Shown here: in pieces, positions 53,299-61,318 of the stretch
Position numbering within the stretch: position 1 is the stretch's first letter
Layout of the letters: each line of letters begins with the position of its first letter
Assembly: GCF_040760005.1 (NCBI RefSeq)
Contig: NZ_CP099760.1
Coordinates: forward strand, 4,087,501-4,151,500
DNA: 64,000 bases
Direction: 5' to 3'
Source: Pseudomonas sp. stari2
Lineage (GTDB): Bacteria > Pseudomonadota > Gammaproteobacteria > Pseudomonadales > Pseudomonadaceae
Made by a program: the position numbers and the translations under genes
The notes under the pieces: generated by a model
Database searches by the model: none
The model's input: the letters and a program-made list of their open reading frames with translations, nothing else
Told to the model about the DNA's origin: nothing

Positions 53299-53931
53299 AT
53301 GTCAACCACGGAAATCCCCGAACCCGTTCAACCCCGCCGACGCCTGTCCCGGGAAGACCGTCAGCGCCAGTTGCTCGACATGGCCTGGCAATTGATTCGC
53401 GAAGAAGGCACCGATGCCCTGACCTTGGGTTATCTGGCGGAAAAAGCCGGCGTGACCAAACCGGTGGTCTATGACCACTTCACCACCCGCGCCGGATTGC
53501 TCGCTGCGCTGTATCAGGATTTCGACAGGCGCCAGACCGCGCTGATGGATGTTGCGCTAGGCAATTGCGAGTCGACGCTAAGCGGCACCGCCTCGGTGAT
53601 TGCCACGGCGTATGTCGACTGCGTGTTGACTCAAGGCAACGAGATTCCGGGGGTGATTGCCGCACTGGCCAGCACGCCGGAACTGGAGAAGATCAAGCGC
53701 GAGTACGAGGCGATCTTCCTGGAGAAATGCCGTCATGTGCTGTCGCCGTTCGCTGACGGGGGCGACATTACACAGGCGGGACTACGCGCCATTCTCGGTG
53801 CCGCCGAGGCTTTGTCTCAAGCAGCAGCGATCGGAGAAATCAGCGCCGCGCAGGCCCGCGACGAGCTGTTTGCAACCATCACCGCGATGGTCGAAAGGGC
53901 CGCCGTCAGCGCCGCCAAAGCAAGTGACTGA
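53299..53931 (+). CDS. TetR-family repressor
   Basis: 210 residues: N-terminal HTH (ALTLGYLAEKAGVTKPVVYDHFTTRAGLLAALYQDFDRR, about 40-78) and a ligand-binding helical domain. Its stop is followed by the candidate sRNA region. It is likely autoregulated and represses the divergent flavodoxin-like oxidoreductase through the repeat array upstream. Ligand unknown. Confidence 0.92.
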   Translation: MSTTEIPEPVQPRRRLSREDRQRQLLDMAWQLIREEGTDALTLGYLAEKAGVTKPVVYDHFTTRAGLLAALYQDFDRRQTALMDVALGNCESTLSGTASVIATAYVDCVLTQGNEIPGVIAALASTPELEKIKREYEAIFLEKCRHVLSPFADGGDITQAGLRAILGAAEALSQAAAIGEISAAQARDELFATITAMVERAAVSAAKASD

Positions 53932-53949
53932 CGGTACTTGAGAGCGCCG

Positions 53950-54111
53950 CCGCACCTTCCTACGATGGGGATACGCAGTCGCTTGGTTCACCAAACCATT
54001 GCGTAGGTGCGGGTGACCTGAACCCCAATCAAGCTCGCACCTTGTTCATGCGCATCTTGAGCCTCACTGGCTCTACTCCTCCCCATCAAAGAGTCTTGAG
54101 GCTCTTTTTTT
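53950..54111 (+). ncRNA. candidate structured small RNA with terminator
   Basis: The 191-base gap between convergent tetR genes holds no reading frame I can support but much structure: TTGGTT-CACC-AAACCA (about 53993-54008), a GGTGCG/CGCACC stem enclosing GGGT-GACCTGA-ACCC (54005-54041), a single-stranded CTACTCCTCCCC stretch complementary to ribosome sites, and the terminator AGAGTCTTGAGGCTCT with T7. It could be only a structured 3' UTR of the upstream tetR gene. Boundaries are approximate. Confidence 0.35.
54090..54111 (+). terminator. Rho-independent terminator
   Basis: AGAGTC-TTGA-GGCTCT with one mismatch, followed by T7. Ends the candidate sRNA or the tetR message; 12 bases before the convergent tetR stop. 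Confidence 0.75.
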
Positions 54112-54122
54112 GTCACTGAAAA

Positions 54123-54749
54123 TCAGCGTTCCGGTTCGCGGCGGATTGAACGCCATGCCGCCTGCGCCAGCAACTCGCGATAAGCCTTCGGACTGCCCTG
54201 CACTCTTCCCGACAACCACGCGCGGCAATAGCTGTCGGCCTGGCCGACGATCAGTGACGGCAGCAATTCGGCCGGGCAATCGTTGAGTTCGGCGGCGCGT
54301 CCGGACTCGGCGAGCCAGGTGCGCAGCCCCAGATTGCGCGTCTTGTTGCGAGCAGCGAGTTCGTCCTTGTGCGGCCCCCGGGTCACGGCATAACGCGCGT
54401 GATATTGGAACCGTGCCCATTCCGGCTGGTTCTCGACCCAATCGACGTAGCTGTAGACCAGCGCCTGCACGCCCTCTTCGGTTGTCGTTGCGTCGTTCAG
54501 ATACGCGTCGCGCAAGCGCGCCTGATCTTCCAGCGCAGTGAAAAACAGTGCGGCCACCAGTCCTTCCTTGTTGCCGAAGTGGTGGTAGATCGCGCCGACG
54601 CTGGTGTCGCACTCGGCACGGATCATTTCGATGGTGGTGGCCTCGATCCCCTGTTCGTTGAACAGGCGCAAGGCCTCGCGAAAGATGTCGCGCTTGAGTT
54701 CGGCCCGGCGTCCGGGGTAGCTGCGCTCGAGGAGATCTGCGGTATCCAT
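54123..54749 (-). CDS. TetR-family repressor
   Basis: 208 residues. HTH ATTIEMIRAECDTSVGAIYHHFGNKEGLVAALFFTALED (about 38-76) is a standard TetR recognition unit. The start is placed at 54749 (MDTADLLE) with AAGG 11 bases ahead; an in-frame extension reaches 54878 but enters the operator. A 33-bp perfect palindrome lies in the divergent gap toward the thioesterase-like gene. Probably represses itself and that gene. Inducer unknown. Confidence 0.9.
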   Translation of the reverse strand: MDTADLLERSYPGRRAELKRDIFREALRLFNEQGIEATTIEMIRAECDTSVGAIYHHFGNKEGLVAALFFTALEDQARLRDAYLNDATTTEEGVQALVYSYVDWVENQPEWARFQYHARYAVTRGPHKDELAARNKTRNLGLRTWLAESGRAAELNDCPAELLPSLIVGQADSYCRAWLSGRVQGSPKAYRELLAQAAWRSIRREPER

Positions 54750-54843
54750 GGGGTTGAAGGCCTTGTAAATCCGGTTGAAAGGCACGCCCGTGCCGGTAAT
54801 CGAAACGCGCCTAGGTTGACAGATTTCCCATGGACAGAATACC

Positions 54844-54876
54844 GTTCCGTTACAGAACATTATTCTGTAACGGAAC
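54844..54876. promoter_or_regulatory. 33-bp perfect palindromic TetR operator
   Basis: Arms GTTCCGTTACAGAA / TTCTGTAACGGAAC (14 bp each, perfect) around CATTA, in the divergent tetR/hotdog gap. A further half-like CAGAAT on the left and ATTCTG on the right extend it. Very strong operator candidate. Confidence 0.88.
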
Positions 54877-54912
54877 ATAATTCTGCAAATTCCCTAATCG
54901 CGAGGCTTCACC

Positions 54913-55353
54913 ATGAGTCAGTTTCTCAGCATGTTCACCAGCGTCGGCCCCGAAGCGTTCAGCCAGATGGCCTGTCAGGTCGCGCCGTATTTCAGCAGCA
55001 TCAATCCGTTGGTCAGCGAATTGCGCGCGGGTTCAGCGACGGTGCAGGTGCCGTTCCGCCGCGAGATCACCAACCACCTCGGCACCGTGCACGCCATCGC
55101 CATGTGCAACGCTGCCGAACTGGCGGCCGGGATGATGACCGACGTGTCGATTCCGGCCGGTGCACGCTGGATTCCCAAAGGCATGACCGTCGAGTACCTG
55201 GCCAAGGCCAAATCCGATGTGACCGCCGTGGCCAATGGCGAAGCGCTGGACTGGCAGACCGAAGGCGACAAGATCGTGCCGGTGGACATCCACGACGCCG
55301 AGGGCAAGAAAGTGTTCACGGCGCGAATCACCATGAACGTGAAGCTGTCCTGA
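54913..55353 (+). CDS. hotdog-fold thioesterase-like protein (DUF4442/PaaI type)
   Basis: 146 residues with the hotdog pattern: RREITNHLGTVHAIAMCNAAELAAGMM (central helix, like the HxxxxxxxxE/A region) and strands RWIPKGMTVEYLAKAKSDVTA and FTARITMNVK. Cleaves an acyl-CoA or similar thioester; substrate not predictable. Divergent from the TetR gene with the perfect palindrome between, so likely its direct target. Confidence 0.88.
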   Translation: MSQFLSMFTSVGPEAFSQMACQVAPYFSSINPLVSELRAGSATVQVPFRREITNHLGTVHAIAMCNAAELAAGMMTDVSIPAGARWIPKGMTVEYLAKAKSDVTAVANGEALDWQTEGDKIVPVDIHDAEGKKVFTARITMNVKLS

Positions 55354-55365
55354 AATCACGGGCAC

Positions 55366-55405
55366 AAAAAAGCCCTTGTTGCGGTCATCACAACAAGGGC
55401 TTTTT
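55366..55405. terminator. bidirectional terminator
   Basis: AAAAAGCCCTTGTTG / CAACAAGGGCTTTTT with loop CGGTCATCA between the convergent thioesterase and acetyltransferase genes. Confidence 0.92.
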
Positions 55406-55418
55406 GCCTTTGGCCGGA

Positions 55419-56105
55419 TCAGTGCACGGTCAGGCGCTGGCGGACAAATTCTTCGGTGTGCCGCGTGACTTGATCCAGATGCCGGTCACGTTGCTTCTCG
55501 GCATCGACCATCGCCCGTTTGCCGTGCTTTTGCAGCAAATAGGTGTGGATCTGCTGCACTTCGAGCGAGCGGTAGATCGGCGTGGTGTCGATAAAACCGC
55601 GCAAACCGTTGCTGCGGTAATGCCGGGTGCTCATCAGTACCTGAGTCTCCAACTGGCCCAGCACTTCAAAGCCCAGCGCCTCGAAATACGGGACTTTACC
55701 CACGCTGCACGTCAGCTCGGCATGCGGGTAACGCGTCAGCATGTCGGCGATCAACGCCCGAGCCACGCCCTGGCGGCGGTACGGCTGCTGTACCGCCAGA
55801 TAGGCCACGTTGCACGCCTCCCAATCACCCTGCACCGGCAAGTACAACAGGAAGCCGATCACCTGCTCCGGGTCTTCGTCGTCGGTGGCCACCAGCAGTT
55901 CCACCTCGGTGCCCTTCTCGCCGTTCAACGCCTCCAGATACAAATGCACCTCGTAGCCCACCGCGTACTGATAAACGTTGTACAGCAGATTGCTCGGGCC
56001 CAGACCGATGGCGCTGATGTCGGTCAGGTAGTCGACCACCATTTGCAGGATCTGGCTGTTGACGCCTTCGGGGCACGGGGATTTGTAGTGGGTGATGCGG
56101 GGCAT
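55419..56105 (-). CDS. GNAT-family N-acetyltransferase
   Basis: 228 residues. The acetyl-CoA loop is YLAVQQPYRRQGVARALIADML (about 104-125, Q-x-x-x-R-x-G-x-A pattern). The N-terminal part and the C-terminal tail (about 165-228, charged helices) are longer than the core fold. Substrate unknown. The start at 56105 fits CGGAG ahead. Confidence 0.85.
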   Translation of the reverse strand: MPRITHYKSPCPEGVNSQILQMVVDYLTDISAIGLGPSNLLYNVYQYAVGYEVHLYLEALNGEKGTEVELLVATDDEDPEQVIGFLLYLPVQGDWEACNVAYLAVQQPYRRQGVARALIADMLTRYPHAELTCSVGKVPYFEALGFEVLGQLETQVLMSTRHYRSNGLRGFIDTTPIYRSLEVQQIHTYLLQKHGKRAMVDAEKQRDRHLDQVTRHTEEFVRQRLTVH

Positions 56106-56260
56106 GGCGGGTGAACTCCGGGGGTAAACACAGGTTGCCACCGGGCTGTCCGTGGCAAACGCCGACATAATACCGCGCCCGGGCGCGGACACCGGCTAAA
56201 GTTGCCCGCTCCGCCGCCGACTCAGCTTTTCTCTATTCCGAAATCACGAAGGATCGTCCG

Positions 56261-56746
56261 ATGTACTACCCGCGCGAAGCCCAAAGGGATCATCTCTACA
56301 ACCGTATCGTGATGTTGACTGTCGCATGCTGTGTAGTGTTGCTGCTGGCCGGCATGGCCCGCCATCAGGGCATTCGTTATGGTCTGTTGCAGTTCAACGC
56401 CATGGAAGTCAGCGGCACCGTCACGCAACTGGAAGAGATCCGGATGAACCAGAATGGCAAGATCCTTCACTACCGCTACACCGACGATCAGGGGCAGATC
56501 CACGAAGATCAGTTCATCGACGAACGCTACGCCGAGCACACGCAATATGAAGTGGGCGGGCCGATCCCTCTGCTGGTTTCACGATGGTTGCCGGAGAAGA
56601 ACGCCATCGCCGCCGAACTGTACAGCTACCGCCCGGGCTTCTACATCATGACCGGCGGCCTTTTGCTCGGAGTACTGTTCCTGCTGATCTCGGGCAGGAC
56701 GTTCTGGAAAATCCAGGCCATGAAAGAAGAAGATCGTTTCTACTGA
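56261..56746 (+). CDS. DUF3592-like membrane protein
   Basis: 161 residues: membrane helices at about 15-32 and 128-146 flank an extracytoplasmic beta-rich domain (MEVSGTVTQLEEIR ... KILHYRYTDDQGQIHEDQFID ... VGGPIPLLVSRW). The layout matches the DUF3592 group of bacterial two-helix proteins; function unknown. AAGGATC is ahead of the ATG. Nothing further in the gaps either side. Confidence 0.72.
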   Translation: MYYPREAQRDHLYNRIVMLTVACCVVLLLAGMARHQGIRYGLLQFNAMEVSGTVTQLEEIRMNQNGKILHYRYTDDQGQIHEDQFIDERYAEHTQYEVGGPIPLLVSRWLPEKNAIAAELYSYRPGFYIMTGGLLLGVLFLLISGRTFWKIQAMKEEDRFY

Positions 56747-56872
56747 TTCATCCTCTTTTTCCGGCGCCGTTCCTGACAAAAATTTCATCCGGCCGGCGTC
56801 GGATCTTTCGCCGATTTGGCGTCCAATTCTTCAGCTGCGTTCATTTCCCGACGCAGGCCCTGAGGAGTTGTC

Positions 56873-57199
56873 ATGAACGTTTTGCGTTCCCTGTTCAAAT
56901 GGCGAAAAGCCCTGCTGCTGTTGCCGCTGACGCTGGCCGCGCTGGCCAGTCCCCCAGTATTTGCCCAACCCGAAATGATCATCCGCGAAGCCCCGCCACC
57001 GATGCGCATGGAACCGATGCCCGGTCCACGGGCAGGTTATGCCTGGGATCGCGGCCACTGGCGCTGGGAAGGCCGGGGTTATGTCTGGATGCCCGGTCAC
57101 TGGCAACCGGTGCGTCACCACGGCGCACGCTGGGAACCCGGCCACTGGCAGGCGCGCGGGCCGAACTGGTACTGGATTGAAGGCCATTGGGTGCGTTGA
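56873..57199 (+). CDS. YXWGXW repeat-containing secreted protein
   Basis: 108 residues with a signal peptide (ALLLLPLTLAALASPPVFA, cleavage near 31). The mature part holds repeats of the GxxWxxGHW type (YAWDRGHWRWEGRGYVWMPG, then two further copies). A periplasmic or surface Trp/Gly repeat protein of unknown function. It precedes a related lipoprotein gene by 42 bases. Confidence 0.85.
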   Translation: MNVLRSLFKWRKALLLLPLTLAALASPPVFAQPEMIIREAPPPMRMEPMPGPRAGYAWDRGHWRWEGRGYVWMPGHWQPVRHHGARWEPGHWQARGPNWYWIEGHWVR

Positions 57200-57241
57200 T
57201 CGCGCAACCGTCTGCCAACGTTACCCACCAGGAACATCACC

Positions 57242-57454
57242 ATGTCGAAAACCATAAAAACCTTGATCACTGCCACGCTGGTGGCAATCACCCTGTCGGG
57301 CTGTGTCGTCGAACCGGCGCGCCCGCACCGGCCACCACCGATCGTCGAAGTGGTTCCGGCGATGCCTGCGCCGGGTTATCACTGGGTCGCCGGGCATTAC
57401 CGCTGGGCCGGCAACCAATGGCGCTGGGTGCCGGGGCATTGGCGGGCGTATTGA
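57242..57454 (+). CDS. YXWGXW repeat-containing lipoprotein
   Basis: 70 residues with a lipoprotein signal: LSGC lipobox, so Cys21 should be acylated. The mature part has a proline-rich spacer and then GYHWVAGHYRWAGNQWRWVP, two YXWGXW-type units. It is a smaller relative of the preceding gene and may form a unit with it. The stop lies 6 bases from the convergent yceI-like gene. Confidence 0.85.
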   Translation: MSKTIKTLITATLVAITLSGCVVEPARPHRPPPIVEVVPAMPAPGYHWVAGHYRWAGNQWRWVPGHWRAY

Positions 57455-57460
57455 GGCCGG

Positions 57461-58018
57461 TCACTGGGCCGGTGCAACGACCTTGAACTTGATCGCGATG
57501 TCGTTCGAAACCACGGTGTCGGCCCACTCGCCGGCACCGAGGCCAAATGCGTCGCGCTTGAGCACAAGCTCACCGTCGAAGATGCCGATGCTGCTATCGG
57601 GTTTCAGTTGCACCGGCACCTGCACCTCGCGGGTGACACCTTTGAGCGTGAGTCGGCCGGCAACCAGGTAATGGTTTTCATCGACCCGACTGAAACGGGT
57701 CGATTCGAATACAGCCGTCGGAAACTTTTGCGTGTCGAACCACGCCGGTTTCACCAGTTCGGTATTGGCGTCTTCGCTGCCGGCGTCGATGCTCGTGAGG
57801 TCGATGTGCAACGTGGTGCGGGCGTTGCTCAGATTGGCAGTGTCGAAGTCCAGCGTCGCATCGAACTTGCCGAACGTGCCGTACATTCGCGAGCCCATCT
57901 GGTTGTAGGTAAAACTGATCTGGCTGGCGCTGGTATTGACCCGGGTGTACTCCACCGCCTGCGCCGCCGGCATGACGATCAGGCAACACACAGCAGCCAA
58001 CAACAATCGAATCGACAT
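57461..58018 (-). CDS. YceI-family periplasmic protein
   Basis: 185 residues: signal peptide (LLLAAVCCLIVMPAAQA, cleavage near 22) and a lipocalin-like YceI domain (TSASQISFTYNQMGSRMYGTFGKFDATLDFD ... VNENHYLVAGRLTLKGVTREVQVPV type). Members bind isoprenoid or quinone-type lipids; role here unknown. Monocistronic. Confidence 0.9.
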   Translation of the reverse strand: MSIRLLLAAVCCLIVMPAAQAVEYTRVNTSASQISFTYNQMGSRMYGTFGKFDATLDFDTANLSNARTTLHIDLTSIDAGSEDANTELVKPAWFDTQKFPTAVFESTRFSRVDENHYLVAGRLTLKGVTREVQVPVQLKPDSSIGIFDGELVLKRDAFGLGAGEWADTVVSNDIAIKFKVVAPAQ

Positions 58019-58108
58019 GGGATGCTCCGGTGCCTCGATGGGCCTCGACTGACTTAAGCAAACATCCGGCGGTTATGCCAGCCCTTCCACGCCACGTCGA
58101 TTATCCCG

Positions 58109-59464
58109 TCAAACCAGCCGCTCGATCTTCTGATGCTGCCAGACCAGTTTGTAATACAGCGTCTGCAGTACCAGCATCCCCAGATACGCCACCGGAAACG
58201 CCATCCACACGCCCTGCAAACCAAACTGCCCGTCCAGCCAGTACGCCGCCGGCAACTGCACACCGACCACGCAAATGATCGCGATCGCGACGGGCACCAA
58301 CACTGTGCCGCTGGCGCGCATGATGCCGCCGATGATCGCCTGGAAGCCGAAGATCAACAGGCTCCACAGCATGATGTGCAGCAAGTGCTCGGCCATCGCC
58401 CGGGTCGAGTCTTCGGTGAGGAACAGCCCCAGCAACCAGTGTGACAACAGGTAACCGAGCACGATCAAACCACCGGTCAGGCACACGTTGATCCACAGCC
58501 CGGTGCGCAGGATCGGCCCCATACGTTCCAACCGCCCGGCGCCAATCGCCTGGGCGCCGAGGATCGACGCGGTGATTGCAATCGACAGCGCCGGAAACTG
58601 CACGTAGTTAACGATCTGCGTCACCGCGCCATACGCCGCCGTCGCCTGGGAGCCGTGCTGGTTGACCAGTGCCAGGATCACCAGCTCCGACAGCGACAAA
58701 ACAATCATCTGCACCCCGGTCGGCAGGCCGATACGCAACACTTTGCCGAGAATCTCGCCGTCCAGCCGCAACGACGCAAAGAACTCCCGGTCCGGCGCCA
58801 GCGGATGGCCTTTGCGGATCAGGCTCCAAGCCAGCCACGCCATCGCCGCCAGCGTACCGGCCAGACCGGCGAACGCCGCGCTCTGAATGCCCAGTTGCGG
58901 CAAGCCGAACCAACCGCGAATGAACGCCGGGGTCAGCGCCAGACCGACAACGGTCGACAGCAGCAGCGCGAGCATCGGCGACAGCGTGTCGCTCACCCCG
59001 CGCAACAGCTGGGTGAACAACACGTATACCAGCACAAACGGCAAGGTCCACATCATCACCCGGGCGTAGGAAACCGCGTCATCCAGCACATCCGCCGGCG
59101 TGCCCAACCCCTGCAACGCCTGACGCGCAAACACACTGCCAAACACCGCCGCGACCAGCCCGATCAACACCCCCAGCAACAGCGTCGCCCCGGCAATCGC
59201 CTTCACCATATGCGACTCGCGTGCGCCCCACGCCTGACCGATCAACACCCCTGCCCCGGCCCCCAGACCGATGACCAGCGCGATGAAGAAAAAGATGATC
59301 GGAAACATCCCCGAGACCGCCGCCAGCGCCTGGGTGCCGAGCATCTGGCCGATGTAGATGCTGTTGACCGTGCCCGACATCGACTGTAGGAAGTTCGACA
59401 GCACCATGGGGGCGAGGAACAGCAGGTAGGTTTTCCAGAGGGGGTTTTGGGCGGGGGTTTGCAT
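58109..59464 (-). CDS. MATE-family efflux transporter
   Basis: 451 residues with twelve membrane helices in two halves (LFLAPMVLSNFLQSMSGTVNSIYIGQML in helix 1; GLGAGAGVLIGQAWGA; later AYGAVTQIVNYVQFPALSIA and ASILGAQAIGAG). NorM/DinF-type Na+ or H+ antiporter of drugs or metabolites. Start 59464 fits the membrane start; a longer in-frame reading reaches further upstream. No regulator is adjacent. Confidence 0.92.
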   Translation of the reverse strand: MQTPAQNPLWKTYLLFLAPMVLSNFLQSMSGTVNSIYIGQMLGTQALAAVSGMFPIIFFFIALVIGLGAGAGVLIGQAWGARESHMVKAIAGATLLLGVLIGLVAAVFGSVFARQALQGLGTPADVLDDAVSYARVMMWTLPFVLVYVLFTQLLRGVSDTLSPMLALLLSTVVGLALTPAFIRGWFGLPQLGIQSAAFAGLAGTLAAMAWLAWSLIRKGHPLAPDREFFASLRLDGEILGKVLRIGLPTGVQMIVLSLSELVILALVNQHGSQATAAYGAVTQIVNYVQFPALSIAITASILGAQAIGAGRLERMGPILRTGLWINVCLTGGLIVLGYLLSHWLLGLFLTEDSTRAMAEHLLHIMLWSLLIFGFQAIIGGIMRASGTVLVPVAIAIICVVGVQLPAAYWLDGQFGLQGVWMAFPVAYLGMLVLQTLYYKLVWQHQKIERLV

Positions 59465-59592
59465 TGAGAGTCCGTCTCGGGAGGAGGCAATGTGGGAGAG
59501 TCTAAGGTATGCATAGCCGTTCAGGTCGTACCCCTTTGCATTAAAACTTCGTAATCTCCACCACCTGTCCAAAATGGAAGTGAACCGATCCC

Positions 59593-60159
59593 ATGTCCCG
59601 CGTCTCGACCCTGCTGACCTCTACCCTTTTTGCCGTTCTGGCGACGACAGCCAACGCTGCCCCGACACCAGCGCCTGAAGCGCTGCAAAGCCTGCTGAGT
59701 ACCCTGAACGAACGTCTGAACATCGGTGATCTCGTTGCCCTGACCAAGTGGGACAGCGGCAAGCCGATCCAGGACAGCCCTCGCGAAGCCCAGGTCATCG
59801 CCAATGCCAGGACGCTAGCCGCCGAACACAAACTCGATCCGGAAGACGTGGCGCAATTGATCGCCGCGCAAATGGAAGCCAACAAACTGGTGCAATACGG
59901 TTTACTGGCGAAGTGGCAAGCGGCGGGGGCCGCACCGAACACGCCCCGCCCGGATCTGGGCAAGCAGATTCGGCCGCGCCTGGATGAGCTGCAAACCCGT
60001 CTGTTGCAGCAATACGCCGACTTCACGCCCTACCGTCACGACCCGAATTGCCCGGTGTGGCTGGCCAACGCGCGTAGCAGTTTGACTCACGACGCGCTGC
60101 ACGAACTTGCCCTGAGCCGCGCTACCGGTGAGCTATGTATTCGGGCAACAGCCCCGTGA
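59593..60159 (+). CDS. periplasmic chorismate mutase (AroQ gamma class)
   Basis: 188 residues with a signal peptide (TSTLFAVLATTANA, cleavage near 23) and an all-helical AroQ-type domain (LSTLNERLNIGDLVALTKWDSGKPIQDSPREAQVI). The catalytic residues expected for the secreted *AroQ gamma group are in that segment and in LAAEHKLDPEDVAQLIAAQMEANKLVQYG. It would convert chorismate to prephenate outside the cytoplasm; the physiological role in pseudomonads is not settled. Confidence 0.88.
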   Translation: MSRVSTLLTSTLFAVLATTANAAPTPAPEALQSLLSTLNERLNIGDLVALTKWDSGKPIQDSPREAQVIANARTLAAEHKLDPEDVAQLIAAQMEANKLVQYGLLAKWQAAGAAPNTPRPDLGKQIRPRLDELQTRLLQQYADFTPYRHDPNCPVWLANARSSLTHDALHELALSRATGELCIRATAP

Positions 60160-60168
60160 ATCGGGGCT
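60150..60168 (+). other. hairpin over the chorismate mutase stop codon
   Basis: AGCCCCG-TGAAT-CGGGGCT with the stop codon at the start of the loop. No T-tract follows; may slow ribosomes or act as a weak end signal. Confidence 0.4.
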
Positions 60169-60283
60169 CAGGCATCCATCGCTGGCGTCGATAGTCACCA
60201 TCACGTCAATGAAGTTCTCATAAAAAATCCCGGGCGTAACATCGGCTCCATACCAACCAAACAACACCCCGGAGCACACGATC

Positions 60284-60763
60284 ATGAAACGCCAAATCCT
60301 TCTCGGCATCGCTTTCTCGGTTCTCGCAGTCAACGCTTTTGCAGCAAAACCCGCTCACACCATGATCGCCGAAGGCGGTTCGGATCGATTGATCGAACAG
60401 CGTGTAGCTGAAGGTGGCTCGGATCGTCTGCTGGAACGCCGCGTTGCCGAAGGTGGCTCGGATCGTCTGCAAGAACGTCGCGTTGCCGAAGGTGGCTCGG
60501 ATCGTCTGCTGGAACGCCGCGTAGCTGAAGGTGGTTCGGATCGTCTGCAAGAACGTCGCGTTGCCGAAGGTGGCTCGGATCGTCTGATCGAACGCCGCGT
60601 TGCCGAAGGTGGCTCGGATCGTCTGCAAGAACGTCGCGTTGCCGAAGGTGGCTCGGATCGTCTGATCGAACGCCGCGTAGCTGAAGGCGGTTCGGATCGT
60701 CTGCAAGAACGTCGCGTAGCTGAAGGTGGCTCGGATCGTCTGATCGAACGCCGCGTCGCATGA
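60284..60763 (+). CDS. secreted protein made of ten 13-residue tandem repeats
   Basis: 159 residues: signal peptide (LLGIAFSVLAVNAFA, cleavage near 21), a 6-residue spacer, then ten copies of VAEGGSDRLxERR, with L, I or Q at the variable site, ending in VA. DNA units are 39 bp and differ at only a few third positions; a 78-bp superunit alternates LxE with QxE. Very hydrophilic, with no cysteine. No family recognised. Copy number probably varies between strains. See finding. Confidence 0.85.
   Translation: MKRQILLGIAFSVLAVNAFAAKPAHTMIAEGGSDRLIEQRVAEGGSDRLLERRVAEGGSDRLQERRVAEGGSDRLLERRVAEGGSDRLQERRVAEGGSDRLIERRVAEGGSDRLQERRVAEGGSDRLIERRVAEGGSDRLQERRVAEGGSDRLIERRVA
60392..60756. repeat. 39-bp tandem repeat array, about ten units
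   Basis: Coding tandem repeat (GTTGCCGAAGGTGGCTCGGA core) in which the variable codon switches between CTG, ATC and CAA and synonymous GCC/GCT changes occur. Repeats are near identical, so they arose by recent unequal exchange or slippage. Confidence 0.9.
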
Positions 60764-60790
60764 CCTGAAAACGCTTTCGCAAGACAAAGA

Positions 60791-60817
60791 AAAGCCCGGC
60801 CTGATCAGCCGGGCTTT
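60791..60817. terminator. bidirectional terminator
   Basis: AAAGCCCGGC-CTGATCA-GCCGGGCTTT with A- and T-runs outside, between the repeat protein and the convergent lipoprotein gene. Confidence 0.9.
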
Positions 60818-60835
60818 TTCACATCCAGCCGTCGC

Positions 60836-61171
60836 TTATTGAACGGTTTTCAGCTTGACCACATCACCGGAAACCTTGGTGGTGTAGCCGCTCAGAACCC
60901 ATGCCCAGAACCAGTTTTCCTGAACCTGGGTGTTGATCATGGCATCGCCGCCCTTGGCCTGGATGGCGGCCTCTTGCGCGCGGACGAAACGGCTGTTCTG
61001 CCGGATCGGGATCACGCCGAACAGCATCAGGCCGGTGGCGGTCGCTTCGCTGTGGCCGATCACGGTGTACTGGTTGCTGTCGTAGTGCTTGGTATTCATC
61101 GGGGTGCCGGTGCAACCTGCCAGAACCACACCGAACAGTGCGGCGGCGACTACTTTGCTGAGGTATTTCAC
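60836..61171 (-). CDS. small lipoprotein of unknown function
   Basis: 111 residues beginning at GTG 61171 with GGAG 9 bases ahead. Lipoprotein signal with lipobox VLAGC (lipid Cys near residue 20). Mature part SNQYTVIGHSEATATGLMLFGVIPI and a short hydrophobic stretch WFWAWVLSGYTT. Resembles small TRL-like lipoproteins, but this is a weak impression; function unknown. A longer in-frame ATG reading (61270) would add a non-lipoprotein leader. Confidence 0.7.
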   Translation of the reverse strand: MKYLSKVVAAALFGVVLAGCTGTPMNTKHYDSNQYTVIGHSEATATGLMLFGVIPIRQNSRFVRAQEAAIQAKGGDAMINTQVQENWFWAWVLSGYTTKVSGDVVKLKTVQ

Positions 61172-61318
61172 TGCAAGACTCCATGGGTAAACGCCCGGGA
61201 TCCATCTCTCGGGCGGCGCACACTTTACTGGAGGCAGTGGCACATTGGTATCAATCTGGAAATGTTTCATGACGCGCGCGGAATACCGGCACTGCTCTCC
61301 ACAACGCCCGGCCCCTCG

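Noticed and set aside
60218..60787. 189-codon antisense repeat protein (TIRATFGNA repeats)
   Set aside because: Purely the reverse of the 39-bp array; the plus strand has the signal peptide and ribosome-site context.
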